A stretch of 64,000 bases of DNA from Actinomadura alba (GTDB taxonomy: Bacteria; Actinomycetota; Actinomycetes; Streptosporangiales; Streptosporangiaceae). The DNA is taken from NCBI RefSeq assembly GCF_014323705.1, contig NZ_JABVEC010000016.1, forward strand, positions 1 to 64,000, in the 5' to 3' direction. The translations under genes were made by a program, and so were the position numbers. Shown piece after piece: positions 16,740 to 24,771 of the stretch (position 1 is its first letter; every line of letters begins with the position of its first letter). Under the pieces are notes generated by a model. The model was given only the letters and a program-made list of their open reading frames with translations, made no database searches and had not been told where the DNA came from.

Positions 16740-17030
16740 TCACGTCCGGTCGAGCGGCGGCAGTGTCTCTGCGAGGCTGTGTCGGAACACCATCCGGTCG
16801 GTCGACGGGGAGAGCAGACCGACCAGGAAGCCGGCCAGGTCATCGCCCTGTTCCGCGACGAGGCTGGTCTGGAAGAAGTGATCGAGGAACAACCGCGGCA
16901 GGGCGGCATGGACCGGCCGCCCCCACCAGTCGTCCATGACCGGCGCAATGCGGTCGTAGTCGGCCGGGTGGGCCGGACATAGCCGAATGGGCTGATCCAC
17001 GTCGCCCACCCAGCATCCCCGACCGGGCAC
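16740..17030 (-). pseudogene. Truncated GNAT-family N-acetyltransferase
   Basis: 96 residues. The first 75 match the N-terminal half of a GNAT family (IRLCPAHPADYDRIAPVMDD, WWGRPVHAALPRLFLDHFF, LVAEQGDDLAGFLVGLLSPS). The acetyl-CoA binding motif (R/Q-x-x-G-x-G/A) and all later strands are missing; the frame ends with unrelated residues HSLAETLPPLDRT just before the sigma gene. Intact relatives have about 150 residues. It was probably truncated by a deletion or insertion that brought in the sigma cassette. Confidence 0.7.
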
Positions 17031-17048
17031 CCACCCGGGCAGGGGCAG

Positions 17049-17615
17049 TCATGCCCCGACGCGATCCGCCGGCCACCGGTCCTCCACGTACAGGCGGACG
17101 AGGGCGGCGTGGGACAGCGGGGCCGCGAGATCGGCGATGTCGCCGTTGGTCGTGTAGTCGAGCAGGACGACATCGCGCGTGCGGCTCAGCGTTCGCAACT
17201 CGCCGACCAGGTCGGCGGCCTGGTGCTCCAGCACCCAACGGTAGGTCGGCAGGTAGATCGACCGGCGAGCGTCCTCGTACGAGAGCAGCGCCTCGTCGGT
17301 CAGGCCCCGGCGGTGGCCGAGCACGTCACCGTGCTTGCGTACGGTTCGTTTCAGCCCCTTCATCGACGTGATCTCCAGCTTGGCCGGGTCGACGTCCGTG
17401 GTCGCGAAGACCTTGAGCGCCTGCCAGACGCCCTCCACGGACTGGCTCGTCACTCCCGGAGAGAACGGCACCGGGATGTCACCGTGCGGATAGAAGGGGC
17501 TGAGACGCACCCACGGCGCCTCGGCCCGCGAGGTGACATCGAGGACCATCGCCCCCGGATGAGCCGCCTCGATCGAGGCTCGCGACCGGCGTCGACCGGC
17601 TACGTGGATCGGCAT
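17049..17615 (-). CDS. Hypothetical protein (DUF6939-like)
   Basis: 188 residues, soluble, with no signal peptide or membrane segment. Noticeable stretches are FYPHGDIPVPFSPGVTSQSVEGVWQALKVF and LSYEDARRSIYLPTYRWVLE, both well ordered and rich in aromatic residues, as in actinobacterial conserved proteins of this size. I know no function. A 6-bp hairpin (GGGGCA/TGCCCC, 17042-17057) overlaps its stop codon and may terminate it. The ATG at 17615 is the natural start. Confidence 0.6.
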   Translation of the reverse strand: MPIHVAGRRRSRASIEAAHPGAMVLDVTSRAEAPWVRLSPFYPHGDIPVPFSPGVTSQSVEGVWQALKVFATTDVDPAKLEITSMKGLKRTVRKHGDVLGHRRGLTDEALLSYEDARRSIYLPTYRWVLEHQAADLVGELRTLSRTRDVVLLDYTTNGDIADLAAPLSHAALVRLYVEDRWPADRVGA

Positions 17616-17808
17616 GGATCGGGCCGCCCTTCCGCTGCCACGGGTTCGTTCGCGGGCAGCCTCTCAGCCGGGTCCGACATTCAGTCACCAGGGCACGATC
17701 TCCTCGGCGATCATGGATGTGCAATCGCTCAGCAGCCGCGTCGGCCGCCCGGCGATCACCAAGGGCGTGGCGCTCGCCTCCTGAGCGCCCGCCGGCCGTG
17801 GGCCGGGG

Positions 17809-18702
17809 TCAGGACGGCGGGTGGGCACGCAGGATCATGACCGCACGTACGGTTGCCCACCCCCGCCAGTCCAGGGCCCCTGCCGGGGACCGAGCAACCC
17901 AGTCCACGATCCAGCCGCCGTCGCTCTGCCGCTGCGACGCGAGCCGGGCCAGTTCGGCGGTGATCACCTCGGCCGCGAACAGGTCCCGCAGCGGCCCGCC
18001 GGGGTACGGCGAGAAGTCCAGCGGGCGGATCGCCTCGCCCTCCACGCCGCCTTCGACCGGCAGCACTCCGGACGTGGGCAGGAACCCGCCGAGCCGCGCG
18101 AGTTCGGCGGCGGCGCCGGGCAGCCGGTCGTGCGCCGCGTCGAGGAAGCGAAGGACGAAGGCGAACTCGATGGCATGAGGCGGTCCGTCCAGTTCCGTGA
18201 TCTTCCGCAGGGTGTAGGCGCTCGCGCCTTCCAGCCACGCGTGACGACGCAAGTTCTCATCGTTCCGGGCCACACGGTGGGCGATTCCGGCCAGCATGGC
18301 CGTCGCGTGGAGTGACGATTCCAGCGGATCGGTCTCGAGCCACCAGGGCGCGGTGCCCGCGGTCTCGTCCTCGGGGATCGGCAGGGCGAACGGCAGACCC
18401 CCGTCGGCCAGCGTGATCGAGCCGAGCCAGTCGAACAGCCGCCTCGCGTCATCAGCGCCGACCGGCCCGACCTCCTCCAGCACCTCGAACGCGTGCAACG
18501 CACCACCGGGCTGGCTGCCCCGGGCCCGCAGATCGGGCTCGAGCCCCCATCCGTAACCGCCGTCGGCGTTGCGGTAGGCGGCCAGCGCCGTGAGCACGTC
18601 GTCGGGCCGGCACCGGCCCAGCTGAAGGTCGAAGCGCCGGCGGTCGAGCAGCCGTGCGTGCGCGGCCATGAAGTCCGAAGCCGCGGCCAGATAGGTTTCC
18701 AT
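17809..18702 (-). CDS. Prenyltransferase/squalene-oxidase-like alpha-toroid protein
   Basis: 297 residues from ATG 18702; the frame extends upstream but that part is Arg/Thr-rich and overlaps the clpC terminator. Repeats with the QW-like pattern are visible: NADGGYGWGLEPDLR, TLADGGLPFALP and QSDGGWIVDW. This is the alpha-toroid fold of terpene cyclases and protein prenyltransferases. The catalytic DxDD/DCTAE motif of squalene cyclases is not seen, so it may be a non-catalytic or novel member. It is a single gene. Confidence 0.68.
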   Translation of the reverse strand: METYLAAASDFMAAHARLLDRRRFDLQLGRCRPDDVLTALAAYRNADGGYGWGLEPDLRARGSQPGGALHAFEVLEEVGPVGADDARRLFDWLGSITLADGGLPFALPIPEDETAGTAPWWLETDPLESSLHATAMLAGIAHRVARNDENLRRHAWLEGASAYTLRKITELDGPPHAIEFAFVLRFLDAAHDRLPGAAAELARLGGFLPTSGVLPVEGGVEGEAIRPLDFSPYPGGPLRDLFAAEVITAELARLASQRQSDGGWIVDWVARSPAGALDWRGWATVRAVMILRAHPPS

Positions 18703-18811
18703 GCCGCCATGGTGGCCGACCGGTCCCGGCCGTGGCTTGTACGAATCAGTCATGCCCGCGAGCGGCAGATCAGGGGCTGATGCGCTGTTGGCGGCCATCA
18801 GGCCAATGACG

Positions 18812-18843
18812 ACGAGGCCCCGCACTTTCGTGCGGGGCCTCGT
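18812..18843 (-). terminator. Strong intrinsic terminator of clpC
   Basis: A perfect 14-bp stem (18812-18825 with 18830-18843) with loop TTTC, 17 nt beyond the clpC stop codon. One of the clearest terminators in the window. Confidence 0.9.
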
Positions 18844-18859
18844 GCAGTCTCTGACCGGG

Positions 18860-21403
18860 TCAGTCCTTGTTGAAGTTGATCGTGTCGTCGACGGTCGCAC
18901 CCACGGTGGGCAGCGCGTCCGGGACGCCGTTCGGCTTGGGCTCACCCCGGAAGGTGAACTTGGCCTTCTCGCCGGTGCCCTCGACTCCGACGATCACGAT
19001 CTGACCGGCCTTGAGCTCGCTGTACAGGATCTTCTCGGACAGGTTGTCCTCGATCTCCCGCTGGATCGTGCGACGCAGCGGCCGGGCGCCGAGCACCGGG
19101 TCGTAGCCCCGCTCGGCCAGCAGGTCCTTGGCGTCCTGCTGCAACTCGAGGCCCATGTCGCGGTCCTTGAGCCGCTCGTCCACCTTGGCGATCATCAGAT
19201 CCACGATCTGGATGATCTCCTTCGGGGTCAGCTGGTGGAAGACCACGGTGTCGTCGACACGGTTGAGGAACTCGGGCCGGAAGTGCTGCTTGAGCTCCTC
19301 CTCGACCTTGGACTTCATCCGGTCGTAGTCACCCTGGTCGTCGTTTGCCCGGGCGAACCCCATGGACAGGCCCTTGGAGATGTCCCGGGTGCCCAGGTTC
19401 GTCGTCATGATGATGACGGTGTTCTTGAAGTCGACCACCCGCCCCTGGGCGTCGGTCAGCCGGCCGTCCTCGAGGATCTGCAGCAGCGAGTTGAAGATGT
19501 CCGGGTGGGCCTTCTCGATCTCGTCGAACAGGACCACCGAGAACGGCTTGCGCCGCACCTTCTCGGTCAGCTGGCCGCCCTCCTCGTACCCGACGTAGCC
19601 GGGCGGGGAGCCGAACAGCCGCGAGACGGTGTGCTTCTCCATGAACTCGGACATGTCCAGCTGGATGAGGGCGTCCTCGTCACCGAACAGGAACTCGGCC
19701 AGCGTCTTGGACAGCTCGGTCTTACCGACACCGGACGGACCGGCGAAGATGAACGAGCCACCCGGGCGCTTGGGGTCCTTGAGGCCGGCGCGGGTACGGC
19801 GGATCGACTGCGAAAGCGCCTTGATCGCATCGTTCTGGCCGATGACGCGCTTGTGCAGCTCCTCCTCCATCCGCAGCAGCCGGGCGGACTCCTCCTCGGT
19901 GAGCTTGAAGACGGGGATGCCGGTGGCCGTCGCCAGGACCTCGGCGATCAGCTCCTCCCCCACCTCGGCGACAATGTCCATGTCGCCGGCCTTCCACTCC
20001 TTCTCCCGCTGCGCCTTCTGCCCCAGCAGCTGCTTCTCCTTGTCGCGGAGCGCGGCGGCCTTCTCGAAGTCCTGGGCGTCGATCGCCGATTCCTTCTCCC
20101 GGCGAACATCGGCGATCTTCTCGTCGTACTCGCGCAGGTCCGGCGGCGCGGTCATCCGGCGGATGCGCATCCGCGAACCGGCCTCGTCGATGAGGTCGAT
20201 CGCCTTGTCCGGCAGGAACCGGTCGCTGATGTAGCGGTCGGCCAGCTGCGCGGCCGCGACCAGCGCGCCATCGGTGATCGAGACGCGGTGGTGGGCCTCG
20301 TAGCGGTCCCGCAGGCCCTTGAGGATCTCGATCGTGTGCGACAGCGACGGCTCGGCGACCTGGATCGGCTGGAAGCGCCGCTCGAGGGCGGCGTCCTTCT
20401 CCAGGTGCTTGCGGTACTCGTCGAGCGTCGTCGCGCCGATGGTCTGCAGCTCGCCACGGGCCAGCATCGGCTTGAGGATGCTGGCGGCGTCGATGGCGCC
20501 CTCGGCGGCGCCCGCACCCACCAGGGTGTGGAGCTCGTCGATGAACAGGATGATGTCGCCGCGGGTGCGGATCTCCTTGAGGACCTTCTTCAGTCGCTCC
20601 TCGAAGTCACCCCGGTAGCGCGAACCCGCCACCAGAGCGCCCAGGTCGAGGGTGTAGAGCTGCTTGTCCTTGAGCGTCTCGGGCACCTCACCCTTGACGA
20701 TCTTCTGCGCAAGGCCTTCCACAACGGCGGTCTTGCCCACGCCGGGCTCGCCGACCAGCACCGGGTTGTTCTTGGTGCGGCGGCTGAGGACCTGCATGAC
20801 CCGCTCGATCTCCTTGTCCCGGCCGATGACCGGGTCGAGCTTGCCTTCGCGGGCCGCCTGAGTGAGGTTGCGGCCGAACTGGTCGAGCACCAAGGACGTC
20901 GAGGGAGCGGACTCGGACGGGCCGCCGGACGCCGCAGCCTCCTTGCCGCCCTGATAGCCGTGCAGCAACTGGATCACCTGCTGGCGCACCCGGTTCAGGT
21001 CCGCGCCGAGCTTCACCAGCACCTGGGCCGCAACGCCCTCACCCTCACGGATCAAGCCCAAGAGGATGTGCTCAGTGCCGATGTAGTTATGACCAAGCTG
21101 CAACGCCTCACGCAACGACAGCTCAAGAACCTTCTTGGCGCGTGGCGTGAAGGGGATGTGCCCCGACGGCGCCTGCTGCCCCTGACCAATGATCTCTTCG
21201 ACCTGCTGACGCACGGCCTCAAGACTGATCCCCAGGCTCTCCAGGGCCTTGGCAGCGACACCCTCACCCTCGTGGATCAGCCCCAGGAGGATGTGCTCGG
21301 TGCCAATGTAGTTGTGGTTGAGCATCCTGGCCTCTTCCTGAGCCAGGACGACAACCCGCCGCGCGCGGTCGGTGAACCTTTCGAACATGTCGTCGCTCCT
21401 CAC
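18860..21403 (-). CDS. clpC: ATP-dependent Clp protease ATP-binding subunit ClpC
   Basis: 847 residues, full length. It is the AAA+ unfoldase that feeds substrates to ClpP. Order: two Clp_N repeats (residues 1-150, MNHNYIGTEHILLGLIHEG and LGHNYIGTEHILLGLIREG), AAA-1 with GEPGVGKT, a UVR motif (residues 425-460, DEKIADVRREKESAIDAQDFEKAAALRDKEKQL), AAA-2 with GPSGVGKT and VVLFDEIEKAHPD, and the C-terminal D2 domain (GARPLRRTIQREIEDNLSEKIL). Monocistronic with its own terminator. No CtsR gene is adjacent, as usual in actinomycetes, where ClgR takes this role. Confidence 0.98.
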   Translation of the reverse strand: MRSDDMFERFTDRARRVVVLAQEEARMLNHNYIGTEHILLGLIHEGEGVAAKALESLGISLEAVRQQVEEIIGQGQQAPSGHIPFTPRAKKVLELSLREALQLGHNYIGTEHILLGLIREGEGVAAQVLVKLGADLNRVRQQVIQLLHGYQGGKEAAASGGPSESAPSTSLVLDQFGRNLTQAAREGKLDPVIGRDKEIERVMQVLSRRTKNNPVLVGEPGVGKTAVVEGLAQKIVKGEVPETLKDKQLYTLDLGALVAGSRYRGDFEERLKKVLKEIRTRGDIILFIDELHTLVGAGAAEGAIDAASILKPMLARGELQTIGATTLDEYRKHLEKDAALERRFQPIQVAEPSLSHTIEILKGLRDRYEAHHRVSITDGALVAAAQLADRYISDRFLPDKAIDLIDEAGSRMRIRRMTAPPDLREYDEKIADVRREKESAIDAQDFEKAAALRDKEKQLLGQKAQREKEWKAGDMDIVAEVGEELIAEVLATATGIPVFKLTEEESARLLRMEEELHKRVIGQNDAIKALSQSIRRTRAGLKDPKRPGGSFIFAGPSGVGKTELSKTLAEFLFGDEDALIQLDMSEFMEKHTVSRLFGSPPGYVGYEEGGQLTEKVRRKPFSVVLFDEIEKAHPDIFNSLLQILEDGRLTDAQGRVVDFKNTVIIMTTNLGTRDISKGLSMGFARANDDQGDYDRMKSKVEEELKQHFRPEFLNRVDDTVVFHQLTPKEIIQIVDLMIAKVDERLKDRDMGLELQQDAKDLLAERGYDPVLGARPLRRTIQREIEDNLSEKILYSELKAGQIVIVGVEGTGEKAKFTFRGEPKPNGVPDALPTVGATVDDTINFNKD

Positions 21404-21716
21404 AGAGCGGTCGAACAGGGGCCGGGATGTCCGGTCTTGTCCTTCCGCATGCTAGCCCGCCCCGAGGAGGTCCGCCCGGTGCACTCTCACCGAGAGACGT
21501 TCCCCAGCTAAGCTCTGTTCATCCTCATCCAACTACCGCATCGGTGCGTCATGTTCCCGCTACGCCCCAAGCGAACGGGGTCTTCGCCGGCTCGTCCGCG
21601 CCGACGGACGCCCGGGCGGGCACCGGCACCGGCGGATCGCCCGGGCCCGCCCCCGCCAAGACCGAACGGCCCGCCTACCTGAACGAGGTGGCGGGCCGTT
21701 CTTGGCGGTCAAACTC
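21404..21716. other. Intergenic region clpC-lsr2
   Basis: 313 bases holding the clpC promoter and leader (near 21404-21520) and, at the right, the lsr2 terminator. Open frames here are shadow-like. Confidence 0.5.
21664..21701 (-). terminator. Intrinsic terminator of lsr2
   Basis: GAACGGCCCGCC (21664-21675) pairs perfectly with GGCGGGCCGTTC (21690-21701), 15 nt after the lsr2 stop. Confidence 0.88.
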
Positions 21717-22037
21717 TCAGTGAGCGGCCTCGTACTGTTCCACGACGGACGCCGGGATACGACCACGCTCGTTGACCTTGATGCCGCGCGACTTCGCCCA
21801 AGCGCGTATATCCGCGCTGCGCTCACGACTGGACGCACCACGGGTACGGCGACGCCGGGCGGCGCCCGCCTTCCGCGCGTGGTCCACGAACGGCTGCAGT
21901 GAATCCCGCAGCCTCTTTGCGTTGGAACCACTGAGATCGATCTCATAGGTGGCGCCATCGAGCGAGAACGACACGGTCTCGTCCGCCTCGCCACCGTCGA
22001 GGTCGTCGACGAGAAGCACCTGAACCTTCTGTGCCAT
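21717..22037 (-). CDS. lsr2: Lsr2 nucleoid-associated protein
   Basis: 106 residues. The N-terminal dimerisation domain begins AQKVQVLLVDDLDGGEADETVSF (residues 2-24) with DGATYEIDLS. The C-terminal DNA-binding domain has the AT-hook-like RGR (residues 93-95 region, VNERGRIPASVVEQYEAA) after RAWAKSRGI. Lsr2 is the actinobacterial H-NS analogue that silences AT-rich, foreign DNA. ATG 22037 follows GGAAAGG; the longer frame upstream has no support. A neighbour of clpC, as in other actinomycetes. Confidence 0.96.
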   Translation of the reverse strand: MAQKVQVLLVDDLDGGEADETVSFSLDGATYEIDLSGSNAKRLRDSLQPFVDHARKAGAARRRRTRGASSRERSADIRAWAKSRGIKVNERGRIPASVVEQYEAAH

Positions 22038-22530
22038 GGGGACAGACCTTTCCGCCGGAGCAAACTGCATTCGCATCTCAAAGATATACCGATGCGCTTG
22101 CAGATGACAATTCAGGGGCCCGTACGGAGTTTCCATCCGAGTCGCGGTAACGCAACGTAATCAGACCAACGAATCCCGTCTTACTCGCCGGGAGACCCGT
22201 TCTGCCATGGGACGGGGGATACGCGTTGCCGCTCATCTCGCCCGTCGCGGTCAGAACACCGCCAGAAGACCAAGGTACAGAAGAGGCGGTACGCGGTGGG
22301 GCACTCGTAGTGAATTGTCCTGTGTCTCCACACAAGCAGGTGATGCCCCAGTGAGATCGCTCCCCGGCAAGCGATTTCCGGCGGCGAGGCGGGGACGGCA
22401 CCGGGAGGGGCGGGCCGCCGACACGATGATTCTCGACCGCCTCGGACGGCAGAAAATACCGGTTCCAAGGTCGCCTTAACGGGTGCCCTACATGTCCGGT
22501 CGATCCCTATTAAGCCTTACGGGGCAAGGC
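22038..22530. other. Intergenic region lsr2-RDD
   Basis: 493 bases with the lsr2 promoter at the left. Several short frames occur but none has family features. I see no tRNA or conserved RNA. A hairpin at the right edge is described separately. Confidence 0.45.
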
Positions 22531-22533
22531 TTA
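22511..22533 (-). terminator. Hairpin overlapping the RDD gene stop codon
   Basis: TAAGCCTT (22511-22518) and AAGGCTTA (22526-22533) are perfect arms around a 7-nt loop. The right arm includes the stop codon TAA (22531-22533). Possible short terminator. Confidence 0.45.
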
Positions 22534-23028
22534 GCGCCCACTCCTCACCCGTACGACCAACGTGCGGGCGACGCGGTCGTGGAGCGCCTGTCGCCGGGGC
22601 CGCTCGAACAGCAGAGCCGCGTTGGCGACCCAGAACACGCCGGCCATCGCTCCGAGGACCGGCACCGGACGGGCCGCGATGGGCAACGCGTAGACGGCCG
22701 ATCGGAGCACCGCCCGGCCCAATCCCAGGGGGCCGTCCTCGGGCCCCTGGGGCCCGGCGGGCACGACGGCGACACCGGCCAGCCGCTTCCCGAGCGTCTG
22801 TCCCCACCGCGCGAGCTGCACGGATTCGTACAGCATTAAGAGGCCGGCCAGTCCGACCGACGCCACGATCTCGGCCGTGGCCTGCGGCAGTGTCGCGTGC
22901 GTGAGCAGGACCACCGGCACACCGACGATGAGGGTGTCGGCGACCCTGGCCAAAAGGCGCTGCCCCGGCTCGGCCGTCTCGCCGACCGCTGGGGCAGGGG
23001 GCCCTGCGACCGGCCGGTCTACTCCCAC
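22531..23028 (-). CDS. RDD-family membrane protein
   Basis: 165 residues from GTG 23028, which overlaps the end of the upstream RDD gene. The RDD core is present in variant form: QRLLARVADTLIVGVPVVLL, then LLMLYESVQLARWGQTLGKRLAGV (motif GQTLGKR) and RQALHDRVARTLVV (motif HD-R-A-TLVV) near the end. Three to four membrane segments. RDD proteins are of unclear function, some implicated in Na+/H+ exchange. Last gene of a three-gene operon with another RDD protein and an acetyltransferase. The start codon is uncertain. Confidence 0.8.
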   Translation of the reverse strand: MGVDRPVAGPPAPAVGETAEPGQRLLARVADTLIVGVPVVLLTHATLPQATAEIVASVGLAGLLMLYESVQLARWGQTLGKRLAGVAVVPAGPQGPEDGPLGLGRAVLRSAVYALPIAARPVPVLGAMAGVFWVANAALLFERPRRQALHDRVARTLVVRVRSGR

Positions 23029-23753
23029 TCGACTCGATCGTCGATCACGATGGTGCCGGCGAAGCGATCGTGCACGGCCTGATTCAGCGGCCGGTCCCAG
23101 ATCGCCCAAAGGTACGCCACGAGCGTGCCGAGCGATACCAGCAGCACACCGTAGGCGGCGAAGTCGAAGACTTTCACCGCAAGGATGAGGAAGAAGAAAA
23201 ATCCCAATTGGTAGACCACATGGTTGATCGCCGGCCGCCAGACGGCGGTGAAGACGTCCAGAGGGTCACCGGCCGGGTCGACCTTTACGACACGTAGGCC
23301 GAACCACCGTTTGCCGAGGGTCTGTCCCCAAACGCCGAGCTGGACCGCCTCATACAGGAAGGGCAGTAGAGACAAGACCGTGAAGAGGACGAAGATGATC
23401 GGCCAGGTCCAGACGCCGCCCTCATCCCTGGTCTTGCTGCCGGGGCTGTCCAGACCCAGCGCGCCGATCGCAATCGGCAGAATGAGCGCGAATCCGAAAA
23501 CAGCGACGAGAACGTTGTCCATGACCCGCGCGCCCGCCCGGCGGTGAATGGGCGCCAGCGGCAGATCAGCCGCCGGGGACGGCCCGGCGGCATATGAACC
23601 GTATGAGTCGTACTGCGGTTGGTGCCCGTAGTGATCCTGCCGCTGCGACGCACCGTAGGGGGAGTGACCGTACGCCGGGGATCCGTAAGACGGATCGCCG
23701 GACCGCTGGGGCGAGTGCCGACGCCCGCCATAAGGGGGTTCACTCATCATCAT
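23019..23753 (-). CDS. RDD-family membrane protein with Tyr/Gly/Ser-rich N-terminus
   Basis: 244 residues. Residues 1-65 are low complexity, with repeated YG, YGS and YGHS (GDPSYGSPAYGHSPYGAS, then HYGHQPQYDSYGSY), likely a disordered cytoplasmic tail. The RDD domain follows: HRRAGARVMDNVLVAVFGFALIL (RAGAR in place of RLGAR), LYEAVQLGVWGQTLGKRWFGLRVV and NQAVHDRFAGTIVI. Four hydrophobic segments. It overlaps the acetyltransferase gene by 14 nt upstream and the second RDD gene downstream. Confidence 0.85.
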   Translation of the reverse strand: MMMSEPPYGGRRHSPQRSGDPSYGSPAYGHSPYGASQRQDHYGHQPQYDSYGSYAAGPSPAADLPLAPIHRRAGARVMDNVLVAVFGFALILPIAIGALGLDSPGSKTRDEGGVWTWPIIFVLFTVLSLLPFLYEAVQLGVWGQTLGKRWFGLRVVKVDPAGDPLDVFTAVWRPAINHVVYQLGFFFFLILAVKVFDFAAYGVLLVSLGTLVAYLWAIWDRPLNQAVHDRFAGTIVIDDRVEWE

Positions 23754-24288
23754 CCTCCAAGCGGAGCAACATCCGGGTATTCCCCAACGTATTCGGCTTG
23801 ACCCGGTCTAGGTCGAGAAACTCCGCGACGCCTTCGTCATAAGAACGGAGAAGCTCCTCGTAGACCTCAGGCGAAACCGGAGTCCCGTGGATCGGCTGGA
23901 AGCCATGACGCACGAAGAACCCCACCTGGAACGTAAGACAGAACACCCGGCGCACGTCTAGTTCTCGGGCGGTTTCGAGCAGTCGGCTCACGATACGGTG
24001 TCCGATCCCCCGACCGCCACAATCCGGATCAACCGCAACCGAACGGACCTCGGCCAGGTCTTTCCACATGACATGGAGGGCACCGCAGCCGACGACGCCG
24101 CGTTCCACGTCATCGGCGACCCAGAACTCCTGGACGTCCTCGAAGAGCGTCACGACGCTCTTTCTCAGCATCCGCCGCCCGGATCCGGCATAGAGATCGA
24201 CGAGCCGGCCGATGGCCTGGACATCAGAGGTGCGCGCCCGCCGGATCGTGACTTCCACAAGCAGGTGAGGGTAGTGCCCCGGAGCCAT
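23740..24288 (-). CDS. GNAT-family amino-acid N-acetyltransferase (ArgA-like)
   Basis: 182 residues. The GNAT fold begins at VTIRRARTSDVQAIGRLVDLYA (residue 13 on), with acetyl-CoA motif A VRSVAVDPDCGGRGIGHRIVSRLLETA (R-G-I-G-H). The ending GFFVRHGFQPI and VSPEVYEELLRSYDEGVAEFLDL match stand-alone N-acetylglutamate synthase-type acetyltransferases of actinobacteria, which may supply N-acetylglutamate for arginine synthesis. ATG 24288 has no clear ribosome site; a GTG at 24258 is an alternative start. First gene of the RDD operon (14-nt overlap). Confidence 0.8.
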   Translation of the reverse strand: MAPGHYPHLLVEVTIRRARTSDVQAIGRLVDLYAGSGRRMLRKSVVTLFEDVQEFWVADDVERGVVGCGALHVMWKDLAEVRSVAVDPDCGGRGIGHRIVSRLLETARELDVRRVFCLTFQVGFFVRHGFQPIHGTPVSPEVYEELLRSYDEGVAEFLDLDRVKPNTLGNTRMLLRLEDDDE

Positions 24289-24606
24289 CGCGCAGACACG
24301 AACCGTCCCGTACCGGAGCGCGGGCCGATCGCGCGGAACCGGCCGCGACGTCGCTCGTCAACGGTCCTTTACCCAGCGTCGACAACTAATTACGTGCCGC
24401 GCGCGACCGCGGAACGCCCTGTACAAACACGGGCAGGTGACCCGAGCGGCTTCCACATAGGTGATGAAGTTCACATCACAGATGAGCCACGAGCGCATAG
24501 CCGTACGGTCACCACACCGCTACGACCTGCGATTTCGCATGTTCCGGTTGGCATTCGCTCCAGACTCCGTTAATCTCCAGCGCTGTCATCAGCAGCCACA
24601 TGAGTG
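24289..24606. other. Intergenic region upstream of the c-di-AMP riboswitch
   Basis: About 320 bases between the leftward GNAT gene and the riboswitch. It should contain both promoters. It is lower in G+C around 24360-24480. No gene or RNA beyond the riboswitch is recognised. Confidence 0.4.
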
Positions 24607-24756
24607 GTTGCAGACCCGCCGAGTCCAAGGGACGCATCCAGCGCTCCGAGAGCCGGGGACCCACCTTCCCCTGGGGTGAATCCACGCACGCCTCGACGCG
24701 TGCCACTGGTAGGGCTGCTCCGGCCCGAACCCGTCAGCTAACCCGGTAGGCGGCTG
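24607..24756 (+). promoter_or_regulatory. ydaO/yuaA-type c-di-AMP riboswitch
   Basis: The conserved ydaO pieces appear in order: CCGCCGAGTCC (24616-24626), GGGGACCCACCTTCC (24655-24669), TGGGGTGAATCC (24672-24683), GGTAGGGCTGCTCCGGCCCGAACC (24708-24731, split here in words), CCGTCAGCTAACCCGGTAGG (24731-24750) and GGCGG (24749-24753), the last able to pair with CCGCC at the start (P1). In actinobacteria this riboswitch controls wall hydrolases such as RpfA and NlpC/P60 proteins and shuts them off when c-di-AMP is high. The gene's GAGGAG ribosome site follows at 24756-24766. Boundaries are approximate. Confidence 0.92.
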
Positions 24757-24771
24757 AGGAGAGGAGTCTTA

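Noticed and set aside
18701..21511. 936-codon open frame antisense to clpC
   Set aside because: High G+C leaves the opposite strand of a real gene open. The translation has no family features and ClpC is certain.
22038..22530. Small leftward gene at 22181-22468
   Set aside because: No ribosome site, no codon-position bias and no recognisable motif.
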